From contig JAJBVD010000016.1 of the NCBI GenBank assembly GCA_020859985.1, positions 1-64,000 on the forward strand: a DNA stretch of 64,000 nucleotides, given 5' to 3'. A program made the position numbers and the translations under genes. The notes beneath the pieces are model-generated. The model saw only the letters and a list, made by a program, of their open reading frames with translations, searched no databases and was not told the origin of the DNA. Below, in pieces: positions 9,528 to 17,944 of the stretch. How positions within the stretch are numbered: the first letter of the stretch is position 1; each line of letters opens with the position of its first letter. The stretch comes from Clostridiales bacterium (GTDB lineage Bacteria > Bacillota > Clostridia > Lachnospirales > Lachnospiraceae).

Positions 9528-11009
9528 ATGAACGAAAATATTTTATATCTGGACTGCAGTTCGGGCATCAGCGGCGATATGACAGTGGCCGCTCTTCTGG
9601 ATCTTGGAGCGGATCGTCAGGTGCTGCTTGACGCGCTGAACAGCCTGCCGCTATCCGGATATTCGGTTGAGATAAAAGATGTGTATAAGTCGGGAATCCG
9701 CGCCTGCGATTTTAATGTAATTCTGGACGCGGAACATGAAAATCATGACCATGACATGGAATATCTGCACGGACATACACATTCCTGCCATGAGCTCGTT
9801 CACGACGAGCATTCCGAGCATGAGCACTCCGGTCAAGGGCACATTCACGAGCATTCCGAACATGCGCACTCACACGAGCACTCTGATCACGAGCATGTGC
9901 ATTCACACACCCACTCCGCCCGCAACCTGCAGGATATCATTTCAATTATCCACGCAGGAAATCTGACCGCGCCTGCTGCGGATCTTACAATTCGGATTTT
10001 TGAGATTCTGGCAAAAGCGGAAGCCAAGGTACATGGTAAGGGTATCAATGAGGTGCATTTTCATGAGGTAGGCGCCATCGATTCGATTGTCGATATTGTA
10101 GCAGCGGCGGTCTGTCTGGATAACCTGCATCCGGATCAGGTGGTCGTGTCTGCGCTCACGGAAGGCTGCGGGCAAATTCGTTGTCAGCACGGCCTGATTC
10201 CGGTTCCGGTGCCCGCGGTCACTGCCATTGCTGAACAGGAACAGCTGATGCTTCGGCTTACTGATATTCAGGGCGAGCTGGTGACGCCGACCGGCGCGGC
10301 AATCGCAGCCGCCATTCGCACACTTAACAAACTGCCGGAACAATTTCTGATAAAAAAGAGCGGTCTTGGGGCAGGAAAGCGCGAGTACGAAACGCCAGGC
10401 GTGCTGCGTGCTATGTGGCTGGTGGGTGAGACGAACAAAATTTCCATCCGTACTGCAACAACTGATAAAGCACACGATGCGCCCCTTGATGCAATATCTG
10501 GTACCCCAACTAATGTCGTTCCCGATGTATCACTTAATGCAATGCCGTTCCCGGTAACCACTCCGGTCGATAGTGATTCCATCCTCGTCCTCGAGACAAA
10601 CATCGACGACTGCACCGGGGAGGCGCTCGCGTTCACAATGCAGCGGCTTCTGGAGGCAGGAGCGCTTGACGCTTTTTACCTTCCGATTTATATGAAAAAG
10701 AACCGCCCGGCATATCTCCTGAAAGCAATCTGCAATCCGGAGGATCGGGAGGTTCTTGAAGCGATTATTTTTGAAAATACGACGACCATCGGTATTCGCA
10801 GGCAAACCATGCAGCGCACAAAGCTGAGCCGCAAAATTATCTCGGTACAAACGCCCTGGGGGCAGGCAGACATCAAGTGCTGTGATTATGAAAGTAATAC
10901 AAAATACTTCCCGGAAAATGACAGTGTCAGCCGCCTTGCCATGGAAAATGGGATTGGATTCCCCAAGATGTACCGGCTGCTGCAGAATTTCGCGTATGAA
11001 AACCTGTAG
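9528..11009 (+). CDS. larC: LarC, nickel insertion protein for the nickel-pincer nucleotide cofactor
   Basis: 493 residues. The N-terminus LDCSSGISGDMTVAALLDLG and the block HFHEVGAIDSIVDIVAAA are hallmarks of LarC (DUF111). LarC is a CTP-dependent nickel-insertion enzyme that completes the pincer cofactor used by LarA-type racemases. Residues 69-131 are a His/Glu/Asp-rich segment, a likely nickel store. In some lactobacilli larC is split and read by frameshifting; here it is one continuous frame. larA, larB and larE are not in the window. The region around residues 310-350 (SGTPTNVVPDV and similar) looks like a low-complexity linker between the two halves. Confidence 0.93.
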   Translation: MNENILYLDCSSGISGDMTVAALLDLGADRQVLLDALNSLPLSGYSVEIKDVYKSGIRACDFNVILDAEHENHDHDMEYLHGHTHSCHELVHDEHSEHEHSGQGHIHEHSEHAHSHEHSDHEHVHSHTHSARNLQDIISIIHAGNLTAPAADLTIRIFEILAKAEAKVHGKGINEVHFHEVGAIDSIVDIVAAAVCLDNLHPDQVVVSALTEGCGQIRCQHGLIPVPVPAVTAIAEQEQLMLRLTDIQGELVTPTGAAIAAAIRTLNKLPEQFLIKKSGLGAGKREYETPGVLRAMWLVGETNKISIRTATTDKAHDAPLDAISGTPTNVVPDVSLNAMPFPVTTPVDSDSILVLETNIDDCTGEALAFTMQRLLEAGALDAFYLPIYMKKNRPAYLLKAICNPEDREVLEAIIFENTTTIGIRRQTMQRTKLSRKIISVQTPWGQADIKCCDYESNTKYFPENDSVSRLAMENGIGFPKMYRLLQNFAYENL

Positions 11010-11099
11010 CTGATAACTGTTGAACAGTTTCGATACTCTGAAATATACATTACTCAAGCACAAAGCATTTCTGCGCGGCAGCATTGACCTGCCGCCGAA

Positions 11100-11714
11100 C
11101 TAATACAATGAACTCTTCCGTATTGCCACCCGCCACGCTTCCGTCAGCCTTTCCACTGACCAGACCGCATTGGCAGGGCTGGTAGACGGCAGGCCAATGG
11201 AATCCCGTCCGAGGATCGGCTTCTGGTATTTTTGAAACAGCTTCGTGGCGGTGCCGCCGTTGGTGTAAATCTGACGGATTGACGCCTGTTCCAGGATGTG
11301 CCGCAGATCGGTCGGCACCACGTTGCGGATGCTGCTGTCGCTGGAGCCTACGATATCACATTCGTAAATCACATCCCAGAGGGCGATGTGATTCCGATGT
11401 AAAAAAGCTTTTTTCTCCTCGACTGTCTGCGGCACCCACAGTACACCCGAGACACACGAACCCGAGGCATTTGATTCTGTTTCCTCATAATTCCCGCAAC
11501 ACTGCTGACCCGACTCTGTTTCAGATGGCAAAGCCCGCATATCCTCATCCATCAGAACGCCCGAGAGCACTTTCCAGAAGCGGTTCTGCGGATGGCCGTA
11601 AAAAAACTGCTGTTCCCGCGACTTCACGGATGGAAAACTCCCCAGAATCAAAATCCGGCTGTTCTCATCAAAGAGCGGTCCAAATGGATGCGTGATTCTT
11701 TTATAATCTGACAT
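11100..11714 (-). CDS. DNA glycosylase of the hypoxanthine/uracil superfamily
   Basis: 204 residues. ILILGSFPSVKSREQQFFYGHPQNRFWKVL is the signature of the deoxyinosine (hypoxanthine)-DNA glycosylase branch of the uracil-DNA glycosylase fold; IALWDVIYECDIVGSSDSSIRN and GRDSIGLPSTSPAN supply the later motifs. It removes deaminated bases in base-excision repair. Residues about 60-92 form a Ser/Glu/Cys-rich stretch between core elements that looks like a lineage-specific insertion. The gene is convergent with larC. Confidence 0.8.
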   Translation of the reverse strand: MSDYKRITHPFGPLFDENSRILILGSFPSVKSREQQFFYGHPQNRFWKVLSGVLMDEDMRALPSETESGQQCCGNYEETESNASGSCVSGVLWVPQTVEEKKAFLHRNHIALWDVIYECDIVGSSDSSIRNVVPTDLRHILEQASIRQIYTNGGTATKLFQKYQKPILGRDSIGLPSTSPANAVWSVERLTEAWRVAIRKSSLY

Positions 11715-11799
11715 AAAAACCTCTCCGCCGGTTCCCCGGCATCTATTTTATGCATTGCTTCCGCAGCTGCATTACTTCCACAGCCGCATTATTCCTCAA

Positions 11800-12735
11800 T
11801 TACTCCTCATCCACATCAACCTCAATCCCCAACTCCCGCGGGAGGAACCGCGGGCAAACATTTTCATTGGAGACGATCACGGCAGCGGAAAGTCTCGTGC
11901 CAATCTCGCAGGATTCTTCGAGCGTTTTGCCATAGGTGAGACCTACGACCAGTCCCGAGCAGAACGCATCTCCCGCTCCGGTCGTGTCCTTCACCTGCAC
12001 GCTCATGGCCGGGCAGCACCCCTTATGTCCGTCTGCGTCCGCGTAGACGCTGCCTTTTCCGCCCATGGTAACGACCATGGCCCGATACTGTGCATTCTGA
12101 ATCTGCTCCGCGAGCACATCCATCATCTCTTCCGGTTCCAGTTGTGAATAATCGGCTGCAAAAAGGAGCCCGGCTTCCTGCTGGTTGCAGACAAAGCAGT
12201 CGAGCCGTTTGATGAAGTCACGCCTTTTCAGCGCAATGCTCATATTAGAAACCACTGCGTAAACCCTTTTCCCGTATTTTTCCGCCAGGTCAAATACTTT
12301 CTTGATAATTTCTTTGTTGATGTCAATTTCGACCACGATGGAATCCGCATCGCGGAAAATCTCATCGCCATGCTCCTCCAGCACGTTCAGGATCGGCATC
12401 AGATCCGGGCGTTTGGAAATTGGCCCCGCCACATCTCCCGAACTGTCGAACACCGCGAGCCAGGTGCCCATCCCGTCCGGCACCGTCCGGACGTAATCGA
12501 TATTTACCTTATGATTGCGTAGCTTGTGCGCGACCTCCGCGCCCATGGCGCTCTCATCGAGCAGGCTGACAAAGGTCGGACGCAGCTCGATATTTGCAAT
12601 GTTTTCCACAACATTGCGGCTCACTCCGCCGTGGATGTATTCGACCGTCCCGGCATTCCGCCCGTTCGGGATATAATTGTCAATTGGAAATCCCTTGATA
12701 TCTACAAAAACTGCTCCGATTACTACAATGCCCAT
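11800..12735 (-). CDS. PfkB-family carbohydrate/nucleoside kinase
   Basis: About 311 residues from the chosen ATG (MGIVVIGAVFVDIKG), which follows GGAGGGAGAT; an upstream ATG would add 40 residues that do not fit the family. The anion-hole/catalytic motif DTTGAGDAFCSGLVVG lies near the C-terminus, and GGVSRNVVENIA near residue 37 resembles the pseudouridine-kinase-like subset of PfkB enzymes. It phosphorylates a sugar or nucleoside with ATP; the substrate is not evident. The neighbours (glycosylase, membrane protein) give no pathway clue. Confidence 0.85.
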   Translation of the reverse strand: MGIVVIGAVFVDIKGFPIDNYIPNGRNAGTVEYIHGGVSRNVVENIANIELRPTFVSLLDESAMGAEVAHKLRNHKVNIDYVRTVPDGMGTWLAVFDSSGDVAGPISKRPDLMPILNVLEEHGDEIFRDADSIVVEIDINKEIIKKVFDLAEKYGKRVYAVVSNMSIALKRRDFIKRLDCFVCNQQEAGLLFAADYSQLEPEEMMDVLAEQIQNAQYRAMVVTMGGKGSVYADADGHKGCCPAMSVQVKDTTGAGDAFCSGLVVGLTYGKTLEESCEIGTRLSAAVIVSNENVCPRFLPRELGIEVDVDEE

Positions 12736-12917
12736 CTTTTGTATCTCCCTCCTTCGCTCATGCATACTCAACCCCTGTGATGTATGCACGAACGTATTCT
12801 GCGTTTCCATCTTTTTGAAGCCGGTCTTCGCCGCCCTGTCCTTCATTCTCCGCACATTTTGCCCGCGCTTCTGTCCGCAACGCTTTTTCCTGTAAAATGT
12901 TCGTTTTCATACGTTCC

Positions 12918-14354
12918 TCACAACGAGTGCGAGATACTGTTCTGAATAATCACTAGCAGCTTACTGGTACATGTATAAAGGATGCCAAGCAGGAGAAGAC
13001 TTCCCAGCAGAAAAACTCTGCCGCCCGAGGCGTACACTGTAGGTGAAAATCCCATGATAAAGCCGCTGCACAATGAAGCTGCCAGCATAAGGAACAGCAT
13101 ACAAAATGTTCCGTTTCTCTGAAAGCGTTGCACAAATCTCCCATTTGTGTCAGCATGCTGTATCCGGTCCGTGGACGGCGATTCCGTCCTCGGATCATCC
13201 GGAATCAGATCTGTGTTCGGCAAAATGCTGACAGACTTTTGGGAAATGTCGTTTTCGGAAACAGAATACAAAAGCACCACAATGCATCCCAGAACGCTGC
13301 TGAAAAGGACACATTCCAGAGCAATGTCTGTCCAGGTGACAGCAGCATTGATTTCCGGCAGCTCTGTGTTCTGCAGCAGTCCCGCCAAAGGCAGCCGAAA
13401 ATTGATTCCAAATTTATCAAATACTGTTCCGCAAAGACCGCTCACAAACGTGATCAACCAGCAATACGCTCCAGCCAGGCACAGGAAAATAGATTTTTTT
13501 TGGATCAGCGTCAATGCACACAGAACAGACACGATCAGCAAAAAATAAAGATTGCCTGATTCACAGGTAATGTAAAAAGAACAGGTGCGCAAAAAACCTG
13601 TCAGCAATTTTTCGCCAAACGTGTAGGATGCAAACTCCGGAAACCAGGCTTTTGTCTCCGCTGCGCTTCTGGCAGCGTTTCCGGGACAGGTGAGTGTAAA
13701 AACAAGTACGCAGAAAGTTATCATACACAGCACGTACCCGAACAGGGGCATTTTTTTCCGCTGAATACGCCTGCCGATTGCATATAAAAGGAAAAGGACA
13801 AACAGGACAGCCGCCGTCTGCTCCTGAAAACTGCCCAGAAAGCAACCGATTGCGCAGAGCGGATATTCATAGGAACAAATCCTTTTCCCCATTTCCCATC
13901 TTCGCAGCAAAACCAGCGACAGGAATCCCAGCGTGATCGGCCACAGATAATTCATTGTCGTAGTGATCCAGCCAGCACCGTTATGCATCTGAACCGGAAG
14001 GAGGAAAAGAAAAACTGCGAAGAAAATCCGTGCCTTTGGCTGCCTCTCCCCATCTTCTCCCCATATTGCAGCGAGCTCATACACAAGCAACATGAGAAAG
14101 CAGATATTCAGCCCTTTCCAAATCCAGGACGGCCATCTTGACAGATAGACCAGCAGCGCTTCCACCGGAAGTCTGGAGGTCCAGGTCGTATATCTGACCC
14201 GCAGATACGAAAGCAGATCATACTGATCCAATACAGCTGCGAACCAGGCATCATCATTTGTGCCCGTTACGATCTGGCTGTGTACAGCAATCAGGATCAG
14301 AAAATAAAGAGCGGCAGCGCCCAAATACAGCCTGTTTTTATTCTCTTTTTTCAC
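12918..14354 (-). CDS. Polytopic membrane protein, DUF6056/glycosyltransferase-like
   Basis: About 478 residues with roughly 11-12 hydrophobic helices. After helix 1 there is a short NDDAWF motif and YTTWTSRLP, features found in GT-C-like integral membrane proteins (DUF6056 resemblance, from memory). A Ser/Asp-rich cytoplasmic loop lies around residues 370-400. A GTG at 14354 preceded six bases upstream by AGGAG is the best start; an ATG at 14414 lacks a ribosome site. A role in cell-surface glycan synthesis is only a guess. Confidence 0.65.
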   Translation of the reverse strand: MKKENKNRLYLGAAALYFLILIAVHSQIVTGTNDDAWFAAVLDQYDLLSYLRVRYTTWTSRLPVEALLVYLSRWPSWIWKGLNICFLMLLVYELAAIWGEDGERQPKARIFFAVFLFLLPVQMHNGAGWITTTMNYLWPITLGFLSLVLLRRWEMGKRICSYEYPLCAIGCFLGSFQEQTAAVLFVLFLLYAIGRRIQRKKMPLFGYVLCMITFCVLVFTLTCPGNAARSAAETKAWFPEFASYTFGEKLLTGFLRTCSFYITCESGNLYFLLIVSVLCALTLIQKKSIFLCLAGAYCWLITFVSGLCGTVFDKFGINFRLPLAGLLQNTELPEINAAVTWTDIALECVLFSSVLGCIVVLLYSVSENDISQKSVSILPNTDLIPDDPRTESPSTDRIQHADTNGRFVQRFQRNGTFCMLFLMLAASLCSGFIMGFSPTVYASGGRVFLLGSLLLLGILYTCTSKLLVIIQNSISHSL

Positions 14355-14665
14355 AACTCTCTCCTGTTTCCATTCCCCGTTTACCAGAATAAAGCAAGCG
14401 TCCCACACCTGCATTCCGGTACCCGCACAAGGTGCAACAAAATGTGTTCTGACACAGCCCGACAGCAGGTGTCAGGCTCACCGTAAACAGCTGCCACAAA
14501 AATGTACTGCTGCAATGGTATCATGTTCTTTCTTTTCCCGCAACCGGTTTTTGGTTTTTGCAGAATATAAAAAGAATGCGCCTTGGTGCATTCTCGCGCC
14601 GAGCGCGGTCGCTTCAGCGACATAATTCTTTACGCGCGAGTGCGCATCCCCGCGGAGCGTTTTTG

Positions 14666-14693
14666 CTTTATAGGAACGAAGTTTCCTATAAAG
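14666..14693. repeat. Palindromic hairpin in the 14.4-14.8 kb gap
   Basis: CTTTATAGGAAC and GTTTCCTATAAAG form an 11-bp stem with one bulge. The surrounding 14590-14660 stretch is GC-rich and palindromic (TCGCTTCAGCGA, GCGCGAGTGCGC). No gene is supported between 14355 and 14694. Confidence 0.5.
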
Positions 14694-14694
14694 T

Positions 14695-14748
14695 AAAAAA
14701 GGCGGATTCTCAGATGATACTTTAACTATTATCTTCTGAACCTCCGCC
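14695..14748 (-). terminator. Terminator of the B12-riboswitch operon
   Basis: Minus strand: GGCGGA and TCCGCC with an inner TTCAGA/TCTGA pairing, then TTTTTT. It lies 74 bp after the last gene of the operon. Confidence 0.7.
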
Positions 14749-14821
14749 CTGTTTTCCTGTCTTCTATACTGTTCAACTTTTATGTTTTGCTTTTCGTCTG
14801 CCTTGCTGTCCTCCTGTCGCC

Positions 14822-16054
14822 TTATTTCTCCGCAAATTCCTGAAATGCCGCATAGTCCGCGTCCGCATTATAAAGCTTCAGTACCTGCATCATGTCGGTC
14901 GCGCTGTAGGTGTTCTCATAGGTGCTGATGGACTGCGCATACAGCTCGTTGAATTCTTCGGTATCTGCCGCATACCAGTAGGTCTGGTACAGGCGGAACG
15001 CGCATCCGTCTTCATCTCGGAAATCGTCCGCGTATCCTGCGTAGGCGTTGCATATTGCGACAAACGACGGGCCGACGATTGCACCGTATTTTCCGACCAG
15101 GCAGTTCAGCCTTGAGTCGCCATTTGCGTCTGTCTCGTTGAAAAAGGCGTAATTCTGGTCTGTGAAGCAGTCGACCATGCCGACCTTGATGTCATAGCCG
15201 TACTCCGCTTCCGCATTGCAGATGTTGGTGATTGCGTTGGCGATGGTCATGGCCGAGATTACCATGGTATATTCACCGCCGGTCACGGCTTCGCCCACTT
15301 CACTGCCATCCACCAGATAGCCTGGGAAAATAGTAATGCCAACGTCTGTGCCGGTCTCGATTTCCGTTGTTTCGGTGATCGCGGCAAGCTCCTCTACGGA
15401 CTGGTCATAGGTCAGACCGTAAATTTCCTGCAGCTTTGTCAGGATGCCAATCGTTCTTAAACGATGCATTTCGTTGCCGAGACCGCTGCCGCCGGTCACG
15501 ACCAGATAGCTCGCGCTGTTGCTCTCATCAAGTGCCGCCAGATTCTCTGCCAGCGTCTCTCCCGCTGTCTGCTCATCCTCCGAGGTCGGGCCGATGGTCC
15601 CGAGAAAATACGGATTGTCCTTTACGTTTTCATATACTTCATCGGAAATCGTGCCGGATCCGAGCACGTAATACATCCCGTACTCCTCACACACCGGAAG
15701 TACATCCTCTATATAGGTCGAAAGGAAGGAGATGATGCCTTTTACACCTGCTTCGTGCAGTTCTTCCACAAACGCAATCTCATCCTCGGCCGTGTCAATC
15801 CGCTCCGCATTATAATAGAAAGTCGTGTTAAACGCGGTGCCCAGATAATTTTCAAAATAATCCCTGAAAGCGATTGCTTCCCAGTCCTCCGGATCGTAGA
15901 CGGACACGCCGATGGTGTAGCCCGCGGCAAGCTCTTCCTCAGCAGACAGGGTTTCGTCCGCTGCCAAAGCCCTGCTTCCTTCCGCCGGCACTCCGGCAAA
16001 CGTACTTATGCCAAACAGCAGTCCAAGCAAAAATATCGCAGCTGATCTTCTCAT
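14822..16054 (-). CDS. Type-1 periplasmic-binding-fold protein, secreted
   Basis: 410 residues with a signal peptide (hydrophobic core 4-20, probable cleavage after ALA near residue 31) and no lipobox Cys. The mature part begins YTIGVSVYDPEDW and continues with alternating strands and helices typical of the sugar/BMP-type binding-protein fold (GVKGIISFLS, YYVLGSG, YLVVTGGSG). The protein is very acidic. It is the last gene of the B12-riboswitch operon, 50 bp after the second ATPase, so the operon carries two different binding proteins. I cannot name its ligand; a corrinoid, cobalt chelate or related metabolite would fit the regulation. Confidence 0.7.
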   Translation of the reverse strand: MRRSAAIFLLGLLFGISTFAGVPAEGSRALAADETLSAEEELAAGYTIGVSVYDPEDWEAIAFRDYFENYLGTAFNTTFYYNAERIDTAEDEIAFVEELHEAGVKGIISFLSTYIEDVLPVCEEYGMYYVLGSGTISDEVYENVKDNPYFLGTIGPTSEDEQTAGETLAENLAALDESNSASYLVVTGGSGLGNEMHRLRTIGILTKLQEIYGLTYDQSVEELAAITETTEIETGTDVGITIFPGYLVDGSEVGEAVTGGEYTMVISAMTIANAITNICNAEAEYGYDIKVGMVDCFTDQNYAFFNETDANGDSRLNCLVGKYGAIVGPSFVAICNAYAGYADDFRDEDGCAFRLYQTYWYAADTEEFNELYAQSISTYENTYSATDMMQVLKLYNADADYAAFQEFAEK

Positions 16055-16105
16055 GTCGAATCCTTTCTCGTAACAATGTAACTGTTCACAAAATCACTGT
16101 CATTT

Positions 16106-17137
16106 TCAAAACAGATGGCACGCCACCTCATGCCCTTTTCCGATGGTTTTCAGCGACGGTTTTTCTTTTTTACAGATTTCCATGCACCGGTCGCAGCGAT
16201 TCTGGAACGGACATCCGGGAGGTGTGTCCACCGGGCTGGGAGCTTCACTCTCGATACTCTCGATCTTTTTGGTAAAATCCATCTTTGTGGAAAAAATCGC
16301 GCCGAGCATGGCCTGTGTATACGGATGCTGCGCGTTCGTCGCCACCTCATTGCCCGGTAGCGTTTCTACGATATTTCCAAGGTACATGACCGCCACCTGA
16401 TGTGCAAAGGACTGCACCAGCGCCATATCGTGGCAGATGAACACGAAGGAAATTCCTTTTTCTTTCTGCAGCTTTACCAGCAGCTCAATGATGCGGTCCT
16501 GCACGGAAACGTCCAGCGCCGAGGTTGCCTCGTCGCAGACAATGATTTCCGGTTCCAGTGCAAGCGCCCGCGCGATACCGACTCTCTGCCGCTGGCCTCC
16601 GCTCATGTTGTGCGGATAGCGGTAAATGAAATCCTCCGGAAGTTCGACCATGCGAAGCAGTTCCTTTGCTTTTGCCTCGCGCTCCGAGCGTTTGATCAGC
16701 TTAAAATTCATCAGCGGTTCGGTGATAATGTCGATAATCTTCATCTTCGGGCTGAACGCAGCGGCCGGATCCTGAAACACCATCTGAATCTTTTTCCGGC
16801 TCTGACGCAGCTCCTCGCCCTTCAGCTTCGTGATATCTTTTCCGTCAAAGAGGATCTGTCCTTCTGTCGGCTGAAACATCTGGACGATCATTTTTACAAA
16901 CGTCGATTTACCGCAGCCGCTCTCCCCGACGATGCCAAGCGTCCTCCCGCGGTAAACGGTCAAATTGATGTCATTGCAGGCCTTGAGAGTTCGCCCGCCG
17001 GAAGCGGGAAACTGCTTTGTGACGTGGCTGGCCGTCAAAATCGCCTCGTGTCCGGTCTCATTACCTGTTTTCTCTTCTCTTACATCATTTGTCAGTGTCT
17101 TTTCCGCAGCCGTGCTTTCATTTTTTTCAGGAGACAT
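16106..17137 (-). CDS. Dpp/Opp/Nik-type ABC transporter ATPase, F subunit
   Basis: 343 residues: Walker A GESGCGKST, Q-loop VFQDPAAAFSPKM, signature NMSGGQRQRVG, Walker B IIVCDEATSALD. The C-terminal Cys-rich CPFQNRCDRCMEIC tail is typical of oligopeptide/nickel ATPases. The first 35 residues are a charged extension. It overlaps the preceding D-subunit gene by 11 bp and has GGAGGG upstream inside that gene, so translation is probably coupled. It energises the importer together with the D subunit. Confidence 0.9.
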   Translation of the reverse strand: MSPEKNESTAAEKTLTNDVREEKTGNETGHEAILTASHVTKQFPASGGRTLKACNDINLTVYRGRTLGIVGESGCGKSTFVKMIVQMFQPTEGQILFDGKDITKLKGEELRQSRKKIQMVFQDPAAAFSPKMKIIDIITEPLMNFKLIKRSEREAKAKELLRMVELPEDFIYRYPHNMSGGQRQRVGIARALALEPEIIVCDEATSALDVSVQDRIIELLVKLQKEKGISFVFICHDMALVQSFAHQVAVMYLGNIVETLPGNEVATNAQHPYTQAMLGAIFSTKMDFTKKIESIESEAPSPVDTPPGCPFQNRCDRCMEICKKEKPSLKTIGKGHEVACHLF

Positions 17138-17924
17138 AGCGTTTTCCCTCCATTTCCGGCACAGCGGCCAGCAGATTCTTCGTGTAATCGTTTGTCGGAT
17201 GCTTCATCACATCGTCTCTGGTTCCGCGGTCTACGACCTTGCCGTACTGCATAACGACCAGCTGATCCGCCATATAGGCCGCCACGCCGATGTTATGCGT
17301 AACAATGATGACCGAGGTGCCGAACTGGTCGCGCAGCTCCATGATCTGCCGCACGATCTGCGCCTGCGTCGTTACGTCCAGCGCACTCGTGGGCTCGTCC
17401 GCCAGAAGCAGCTTCGGGGAAAATGTCATTGCCATGGCAATGCCGACTCTCTGCCGCATTCCGCCGGAGAGCTGGAACGGATAGCTGTTCATGATATTCC
17501 GGCCGTCCGGCAGACGCATCCGCTCCAGCATTTCTACGCCTTTATCAAAGGCGTCCTTTTTCGATATCTTCTCGTGAGTGCGTATGTATTCCACATACTG
17601 CGCCCCGATCTTACGGATCGGATTGATCATGGCTCCGGAGTCCTGAAAAATCATGGAGACCTTGGACCCTCTTAAGTCGCGCCACTCGTTTTTGGAAAGC
17701 TTCAAAAGGGAGCGCCTTTCAAACAGGATATCTCCATCGGTCACCTGTCCGCCGCCGGGAAGCAGCCCCAGCACGGCACGGATGACGGTCGTCTTGCCGC
17801 TTCCGCTCTCTCCGACGACACTGACCACCTCGCCCTCTTTCATATCGAGATTGAAATGTTCGATCGTCGGTTTAGGATTTTTTCCGTATTTCACAGATAT
17901 ATCCTGTATGTTCAGCAAATCCAT
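17127..17924 (-). CDS. Dpp/Opp/Nik-type ABC transporter ATPase, D subunit
   Basis: About 265 residues: Walker A GESGSGKTT, signature LSGGMRQRVG, Walker B LLLADEPTSALD. It lacks the long C-terminal extension of DppD/OppD and is close to NikD in size. The ATG at 17924 follows GGAGG by seven bases. It is the fourth gene of the riboswitch operon, after the binding protein. Confidence 0.9.
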   Translation of the reverse strand: MDLLNIQDISVKYGKNPKPTIEHFNLDMKEGEVVSVVGESGSGKTTVIRAVLGLLPGGGQVTDGDILFERRSLLKLSKNEWRDLRGSKVSMIFQDSGAMINPIRKIGAQYVEYIRTHEKISKKDAFDKGVEMLERMRLPDGRNIMNSYPFQLSGGMRQRVGIAMAMTFSPKLLLADEPTSALDVTTQAQIVRQIMELRDQFGTSVIIVTHNIGVAAYMADQLVVMQYGKVVDRGTRDDVMKHPTNDYTKNLLAAVPEMEGKRYVS

Positions 17925-17944
17925 AACCAATCCTCCACTTATCT

